A stretch of 64,000 nt of DNA from Parvularcula marina (GTDB lineage Bacteria; Pseudomonadota; Alphaproteobacteria; Caulobacterales; Parvularculaceae), in the NCBI RefSeq assembly GCF_003399445.1, contig NZ_QUQO01000001.1, forward strand, positions 2,849,001 through 2,913,000. Direction: 5' to 3'. The notes under the pieces are model-generated. The model searched no databases, was not told the origin of the DNA, and saw only the letters and a list, made by a program, of their open reading frames with translations. Numbering within the stretch: position 1 is the first letter of the stretch; the number at the start of each line of letters is the position of its first letter. Below, one piece after another: positions 59,091-64,000 of the stretch. A program made the position numbers and the translations under genes.

Positions 59091-60268
59091 ACACGCCCGT
59101 TATCGTTTCCACGGCCCGGACAGGCCTCGCCAAGGCTTTCCGTGGTGGCTTCAATAATACGCATGGAACAGATCTCGGCGGTCATGTCATCCGTGCCGCG
59201 ATTGACCGTGCAGGGATTGAGCCCGGCGAAGTGGAGGATGTCCTTCTGGGCTGCGCCACGCCCGAAGGCGCGAGCGGCAGCAATGTCGCCCGGCAGGCTG
59301 CTTTGCGGGCTGGCTGTCCCGTGACCGTGCCCGGCATGACGCTCGACCGGAAATGCTCCTCCGGGCTTCAGACTATCGCTCTGGCCGCACAGCGGATCAT
59401 GGCGGGCGAGGGGGATATCTATGTAGCCGGCGGCACGGAGACGATTTCCCTGACCCAGCCCTTCATGAACAAGGAACATGCCCGCAGCCCGTGGCTCGAT
59501 GAGCATCTGCCGGAGATCTACTGGTCGATGATCGAGACGGCAGACAACGTCGCTTCGCGCTACGGTATAAGCCGTGAGGTGCAGGACGAATACGCCGTGG
59601 AGAGCCAGGCAAGAACAGCCGCGGCGCAAGCCGAAGGCCGGTTTGATGATGAAATCGTGCCGATGACCGTTGAGAAAGTGCTACGTGACAAATCCGGTGA
59701 AGAACTGGAGAGAGAGACCGTCACGGTAGACCGTGATGAGGGGAACCGTCCGGGGACGACGCTGGATGCGCTCAGTACACTGAAGCCAGTCCGCGGACCG
59801 GAAGCCTATATCACGGCGGGGAATGCCAGCCAGCTTTCTGACGGGGCCAGCGTTTGCGTCATTATGTCGGAGAAACAGGCGGAGCGCCGGGGGCTCGAGC
59901 CGCTCGGCCGTTTTGCGGGCTTTGCCGTGGCAGGGTGTGAACCGGATGAAATGGGCGTCGGCCCCGCTGTGGCCGTTCCCAAACTCCTCAAACGGCAAGG
60001 GCTAGGCATCGATGATATTGATCTGTGGGAGCTGAATGAAGCATTCGCCGTACAGGTCGTTTATTGCCGGGACAGGCTTGGCCTGCCGACGGATCGGCTG
60101 AATGTCGATGGAGGCGCGATTTCCATCGGCCATCCTTACGGGATGAGCGGATCACGGATGACCGGCCATGCGCTGATCGAAGGACACCGCCGGGGGGCAA
60201 AGAATGCTGTCGTGACCATGTGCATCGGCGGCGGTATGGGGGCGGCAGCCCTGTTCGAGATTATCTGA
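59087..60268 (+). CDS. Acetyl-CoA acyltransferase (thiolase)
   Basis: 393 residues from ATG 59087. [40 protein letters not shown] (nucleophile Cys), [20 protein letters not shown] and [16 protein letters not shown] (second Cys) are complete, so it is a true degradative thiolase, unlike the one at 44,753. Ends 8 bp inside the convergent SDR gene. Confidence 0.93.
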   Translation: MNTPVIVSTARTGLAKAFRGGFNNTHGTDLGGHVIRAAIDRAGIEPGEVEDVLLGCATPEGASGSNVARQAALRAGCPVTVPGMTLDRKCSSGLQTIALAAQRIMAGEGDIYVAGGTETISLTQPFMNKEHARSPWLDEHLPEIYWSMIETADNVASRYGISREVQDEYAVESQARTAAAQAEGRFDDEIVPMTVEKVLRDKSGEELERETVTVDRDEGNRPGTTLDALSTLKPVRGPEAYITAGNASQLSDGASVCVIMSEKQAERRGLEPLGRFAGFAVAGCEPDEMGVGPAVAVPKLLKRQGLGIDDIDLWELNEAFAVQVVYCRDRLGLPTDRLNVDGGAISIGHPYGMSGSRMTGHALIEGHRRGAKNAVVTMCIGGGMGAAALFEII

Positions 60269-61169
60269 TGCCGGGTGACGGGAAAAAGGACGCAACGACT
60301 TTTTCGTGGTCGGCCTGATCATTGATCAGGGTGCTGTCTTCAAAGTCAGACACCCTATCCAGCAGGTGGGGCAGGTCTTCAGGTTCCAGTTCAGCGTCGA
60401 AGATCCCCTTGCTTTCCGTGAAAGCTATTTTTGAGACATAGCCCCCGGCGGCGCTGTAGATGCTGCCGGTTGACGTATTCTGTTCGCTAACCAGCCAGCA
60501 GATGAGTTTTGCGATGAACGCGGGCGGCATGTGTTTTTCCATCCAGTCACGGAAATTCCTGTCCGGATGATTGTCTAGCAAGGCTGTGCGCGCGGATGGC
60601 ATGACGCCATTCACCAGCACGCCATAGGGCTTTGCGGCGATAGCTGCGTCCTTGGTCAGACCGACAAGCCCGGCTTTGCTGGCCGCATAGGCGCCACTGA
60701 CGCCGGAACCCAACGCGGCGCTGGAGCACAGATTGACGATCCTGCCGGATTTCTTTTCCGCCATACCCGGCCAGACGGCACGCATCAGCGCATAAGGTGC
60801 CGTGAGATTGACGTTTAAGACATCGAGAATCTCTTCATCCGTCCGTGTCCAGAAAGGCCCTGGCCGGCTAATCCCGGCATTATTAACCAGAATGTCGACC
60901 GGGCCAAAGGTTTCCTCGGCAAAACCAGTGATGAGGCGTGCAGTATCGAAGTCGCCGACCGGCATCGTGTTCGCGACCGCCTTGCCGCCGTCGTGTCTGA
61001 TCTCTTCACAGATGGCTTCGGCGCGTCCATCCGATGCCGGATCATTAATAATAACTCGGGCGCCGCGCTTTCCCAACTCCAGCGCCGTCGAGGCTCCGAT
61101 GCCAGCGCCGGCGCCGGTGATGAGTGCAACCTTGCTGTCAAAACGGATGAGATCGGATGCGGCGCCCAT
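60261..61169 (-). CDS. Short-chain dehydrogenase/reductase (multifunctional-enzyme-like)
   Basis: 302 residues. [40 protein letters not shown] and [20 protein letters not shown] are complete. The family resembles (3R)-hydroxyacyl-CoA dehydrogenases of multifunctional proteins. It follows the FadB-like gene with a one-base overlap, so it works in beta-oxidation. Confidence 0.9.
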   Translation of the reverse strand: MGAASDLIRFDSKVALITGAGAGIGASTALELGKRGARVIINDPASDGRAEAICEEIRHDGGKAVANTMPVGDFDTARLITGFAEETFGPVDILVNNAGISRPGPFWTRTDEEILDVLNVNLTAPYALMRAVWPGMAEKKSGRIVNLCSSAALGSGVSGAYAASKAGLVGLTKDAAIAAKPYGVLVNGVMPSARTALLDNHPDRNFRDWMEKHMPPAFIAKLICWLVSEQNTSTGSIYSAAGGYVSKIAFTESKGIFDAELEPEDLPHLLDRVSDFEDSTLINDQADHEKVVASFFPSPGIR

Positions 61170-63250
61170 CAGGCTTGATCCCAGCTTTTGCCTTCCGTAG
61201 CCAGTCTGACCATAAGTTGAGATGGCGCCCAGCGTTGGCCGTTTTTCTCGGCAAGCCGTTCTGCGGTGGCCGCCACGCGGTCGAGACCGACCTCCTGACC
61301 CCAGAACATCGGCCCGCCGCGATGCGCCGGGAAGCCATAGCCATTGACCCAGACCGTATCGATGTCACCGGCGCGCAGAGCGATACCTTCTTCAAGTTCT
61401 TTCGCACCTTCATTGACGAGTGGCATAAAGAGACGGTCACGGACTTCTTCATCCGGGATTTCACGCCGTTCAATGCCAAGCGAGGCGGACAGTTCTTCGA
61501 TAATCCGTGTAGTCTCCGGGTCGGGAATGCGCTTCCGTCCTTCATAGCGGTAATAACCTTTACCGGATTTCTGACCGATCCGTCCGGCCTCAACCAGCCT
61601 CTCCACGACCTCTGCCATGCGTTCATCCGCAGGCATCGTCTTGCGGCGGATTTCTCGGATGCGAATGCTGGTATCCATCCCGGAAAGGTCACGCATGGCC
61701 AGCGGCCCCATCGCCATACCGAAGCCTTCAGCCACGCGGTCGACCTGTTCGGGCGTTGCGCCTTCTTCAAGTAGATACTCCGCCTCCGCTGTATAATATT
61801 GCAGCATCCGGTTGCCGATAAAGCCGTCACAATTCCCGGCCAGCACGGGTACTTTGGCGATTCTTTGCGCAATGGCGAAAATCGCGCCGATAGTCTCCGG
61901 TGAGGTCTTGGTGCCTTTCACGACCTCCAGCAGTTTCATGACATTGGCCGGGCTGAAGAAATGCGCGCCGATGACCTTTTCAGGCCGGCTTGTCGCGGAT
62001 GCGATCTGGTCGATGTCGAGCGAAGAGGTATTCGAGGCCAGAATGGCCTCGGGACGGGTTACCTGGTCCAGCCGTCCGAAGATATCCTGTTTGAGCTCCA
62101 TGTTCTCAAACACAGCCTCAATGACAAGATCGGTCTCGCCGAGCCCTTCATAGTCAGTCGTCCCGGTAATGAGATACAGGGATCTGTCCATTTTTTCCTG
62201 CGGTATCGATCCTCGATCAACCGAACGCTGATAATTGGTTTCAATCATCCTGCGCCCCTTGGCGAGAGAGTCTTCGGCCACATCGATGATGGTGACCGGG
62301 ATGCCGGCATTGGCAAACACCATGGCGATGCCGCCACCCATCAGGCCCGAGCCGATAATGCCGACCGAGGCGATCTCAGCGGCCTCTTTCGGGTCGGGAA
62401 CGCCGGGCACTTTGCGCGCCTGACGCTCGGCGAAAAAGACATGTTTCAGGGCACGGTGTTGAGAGCCGGTGACGAGTTCTTTGAAGGCTTCTTCTTCGAA
62501 GGCCAGGGCTTCCTGCGGTGGTCTGGTGCAGGCAGCGAACACGCAGTCGGCAATTCTGGCAGGCGCCAGCGCGCCACGGCTTTTCTTGAGGAGGCCCGGA
62601 CGAGCGGCTTCAAAGGCATCGGTATCAAAATCAGCGATTTTGTCTTCGCGTTCGATGACCGGGGTGGGTTTGCCTTTGATAGCAAGTTCCGTGGCCAGAG
62701 TGACGGCTGCAGCGACGGGGTCTTCCGCGATTTCGTCAGCTATTCCCGCTTCATGTGCGGCGGCGGCAGGAAGAGGCTTACCGGCGATAATGATTTCGGC
62801 GGCGCGGATGGCACCGACGAGGCGGGGCAGGCGGACCGTTCCGCCCGCACCGGGTAACAGGCCGAGATTGACTTCCGGCAGGCCGAGCCGAGCGGTGGGG
62901 GCCGCAACGCGGGCATGACAGCTTAAGGCCAGCTCAAGCCCGCCGCCGAGTGCCACACCGCTGATCGCTGCGACCACGGGTTTGTTGGCGCCTTCAATCA
63001 TACTTTCGAGAGTTTTGAGGCGCGGCTCCGCCACGGCCTTGTCCGTCCCGAATTCCCGGACATCCGCACCCGCACTGAAGGCGCGGTCACTGCCGGTCAG
63101 GACGATGGCCGATATCTCCGGGTCATTAAGCGCTAGTGCGAACTCCTCACCAATCCCGGCGCGAAGATCCGTACCCAGTGCATTCACCGGCGGGGCGTTC
63201 ATCGTCAGGACAGCGATTTTTCCTTCGGTTGTTCTGGTGACTGAGGGCAT
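61169..63250 (-). CDS. FadB/FadJ-like fused enoyl-CoA hydratase/3-hydroxyacyl-CoA dehydrogenase
   Basis: 693 residues from ATG 63250 with GGAGG eight bases upstream; longer reading rejected. Crotonase half: LTGSDRAFSAGADVREFG, AISGVALGGGLELALSCHAR, GLPEVNLGLLPGAGGTVRLP. 3-HCDH half (from about 290): VGIIGSGLMGGGIAMVFANA, IGAHFFSPANVMKLLEVVKG and NGYGFPAHRGGPMFWGQEVG. Catalyses hydration then oxidation of enoyl-CoA. Confidence 0.95.
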   Translation of the reverse strand: MPSVTRTTEGKIAVLTMNAPPVNALGTDLRAGIGEEFALALNDPEISAIVLTGSDRAFSAGADVREFGTDKAVAEPRLKTLESMIEGANKPVVAAISGVALGGGLELALSCHARVAAPTARLGLPEVNLGLLPGAGGTVRLPRLVGAIRAAEIIIAGKPLPAAAAHEAGIADEIAEDPVAAAVTLATELAIKGKPTPVIEREDKIADFDTDAFEAARPGLLKKSRGALAPARIADCVFAACTRPPQEALAFEEEAFKELVTGSQHRALKHVFFAERQARKVPGVPDPKEAAEIASVGIIGSGLMGGGIAMVFANAGIPVTIIDVAEDSLAKGRRMIETNYQRSVDRGSIPQEKMDRSLYLITGTTDYEGLGETDLVIEAVFENMELKQDIFGRLDQVTRPEAILASNTSSLDIDQIASATSRPEKVIGAHFFSPANVMKLLEVVKGTKTSPETIGAIFAIAQRIAKVPVLAGNCDGFIGNRMLQYYTAEAEYLLEEGATPEQVDRVAEGFGMAMGPLAMRDLSGMDTSIRIREIRRKTMPADERMAEVVERLVEAGRIGQKSGKGYYRYEGRKRIPDPETTRIIEELSASLGIERREIPDEEVRDRLFMPLVNEGAKELEEGIALRAGDIDTVWVNGYGFPAHRGGPMFWGQEVGLDRVAATAERLAEKNGQRWAPSQLMVRLATEGKSWDQA

Positions 63251-63278
63251 GGGATGATCCTCCATATTCGTAAAACCG

Positions 63279-64000
63279 TCAGGCGAGCGACTGGCCTTCA
63301 TCGACAGCGAAGACACCGCCCGTCAGGGATGCCGATGCATCCGAGCATAAGAACAGAACCAGCGAGTCGAGGTCGCCGGGTTTCATGACGCGGCGGCGCG
63401 GGAAGGTCTTGACCAACTTCTGCCCCGCCTCGCTTTCGAGCCAGTCCGAATTCAGCTCCGTGGCAATCCATCCCGGGCAGATCGTGTTCACATTCACGCC
63501 ATACCGCGCCCATTCGCGCGCCAGTCCCTTGCCCATCATCGCGACCGCGGCCTTTGACATGCTGTAGGCGGTCAGGCCGGGCAGGGGGCGTAAGGAGCCA
63601 ACGGAGCCGAGCAGGACCATCCGCCCACGGTCATAAAGTTCTTTGTCGATGAGACGCTTTGCGGCCTCACGGGCGGTCAGGAAGACCCCCTCAATATTCA
63701 CGGCCATCATGCGCCGCAAATCCTCTGCAGGAAGGTCTACGGCAAAGGAGGGAACATTGAACCCCGCATTCGCAACAACAGTGTCGACCGGGCCGAATCT
63801 CTCTTCTGCGGCATCAAACGCGCTCACGATGGAGGCGGGGTCTTCGACATCCATCTGGACAGGGAGGATATTCCCGCCTGTGGCGGCAGCGCTCTTGGCA
63901 ATCTCATCCAGGCGGTCGAGGCGCCGGGCACCGGCCACCACATTCGCGCCGGCTGCAGCCAACCGGCCCGCGAGATGTGCCCCAAGACCGGAAGACGCAC
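63279..64000 (-). CDS. Short-chain dehydrogenase/reductase, 5' end outside the window
   Basis: The readable part starts with the glycine loop (ASSGLGAHLAGRLAAAGANV) at the window edge. VVANAGFNVPSFAVDLPAED (NAG variant), LLGSVGSLRPLPGLTAYSMS with K and ATELNSDWLES follow. The ORF runs through 64000, so only a short N-terminal piece is missing. It is the first visible gene of the leftward SDR-FadB-SDR operon. Confidence 0.88.
   Translation of the reverse strand, partial: ASSGLGAHLAGRLAAAGANVVAGARRLDRLDEIAKSAAATGGNILPVQMDVEDPASIVSAFDAAEERFGPVDTVVANAGFNVPSFAVDLPAEDLRRMMAVNIEGVFLTAREAAKRLIDKELYDRGRMVLLGSVGSLRPLPGLTAYSMSKAAVAMMGKGLAREWARYGVNVNTICPGWIATELNSDWLESEAGQKLVKTFPRRRVMKPGDLDSLVLFLCSDASASLTGGVFAVDEGQSLA

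Noticed and set aside
1-64000. tRNA, rRNA or complete insertion sequences
   Set aside because: I saw no tRNA-like cloverleaf, no rRNA segment and no transposase family motif in any frame; small or degenerate elements could still be missed by eye.

Overview
The window reads as alphaproteobacterial DNA of high G+C content. Gene order, codon use and the mixture of sphingomonad- or Hyphomonas-like families (CopAB, CusCBA-type efflux, DUF305, DUF4396, LuxC/LuxE-like reductases, an Ipf-like thiolase/DUF35 pair) point that way, but no marker gene fixes the genus. It joins an accessory, mobile-element-like left part (about 1-17,760) to a long catabolic island (about 17,770-64,000).

Region 1 (1-11,883) is a copper/silver-type metal resistance cassette. 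A partial csoR-like repressor is read leftwards, and an ATACCC-N5-GGGTAT operator lies between the -35 and -10 boxes of the rightward promoter. The rightward genes are a small Cys/His-rich exported protein, copA (multicopper oxidase), copB, a DUF2231/His-linker/NTF2-like fusion, DUF4396 and DUF305 membrane proteins, a second small Cys/His-rich exported protein, a CusC/CusB/CusA-like tripartite RND pump and an isoprenylcysteine methyltransferase-like protein. Two 12-bp perfect inverted repeats sit exactly in the leaders of copA and of the DUF305 gene.

Region 2 (11,884-17,756) looks mobile. A hairpin-dense non-coding stretch is followed by a visibly A+T-richer three-gene cassette: a GIY-YIG nuclease-like protein, divergent from a 73-residue protein and an SMC/RecF-like ATPase with a CPFC hook and a C-terminal zinc ribbon. 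I think this is a candidate genome-defence system. A second hairpin-rich stretch, a relaxase, a MobC-like protein and a 35-codon gene remnant follow. The remnant marks the probable edge of the element.

Region 3 (17,772-38,333) holds peripheral catabolic and uptake genes: six-odd oxidoreductases including an SDR without its catalytic Tyr, a Cys-less isochorismatase-like hydrolase, an aldehyde dehydrogenase, a flavin reductase with a MarR-like tail, an EntS-like exporter, a LuxE-LuxC-SDR-MFS operon divergent from an AraC-type regulator, a sulfatase, a TonB-dependent receptor and an MFS importer.

Region 4 (38,341-64,000) is the core pathway. A tightly overlapping operon encodes a GntR regulator, an LLM flavin monooxygenase, a zinc-type dehydrogenase, an intradiol ring-cleavage dioxygenase, an ICL/PEP-mutase-family lyase, an acyl-CoA ligase, an SCPx-like thiolase with a DUF35 partner, a MaoC-like hydratase, a PhyH-like oxygenase and an acyl-CoA dehydrogenase. 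A complete Rieske dioxygenase set (beta, alpha, ferredoxin, reductase), GntR and IclR regulators, and beta-oxidation genes (enoyl-CoA hydratase, paired acyl-CoA dehydrogenases, thiolase, FadB-like fusion) follow. Ligase, Rieske oxygenase and thiolase/DUF35 together recall the ibuprofen (ipf) logic: activate an aryl-alkanoate to a CoA ester, dihydroxylate the ring, release the side chain by retro-aldol cleavage, then cleave the resulting catechol. The substrate is unknown; the sulfatase and TonB receptor hint at a sulfated or bulky compound.
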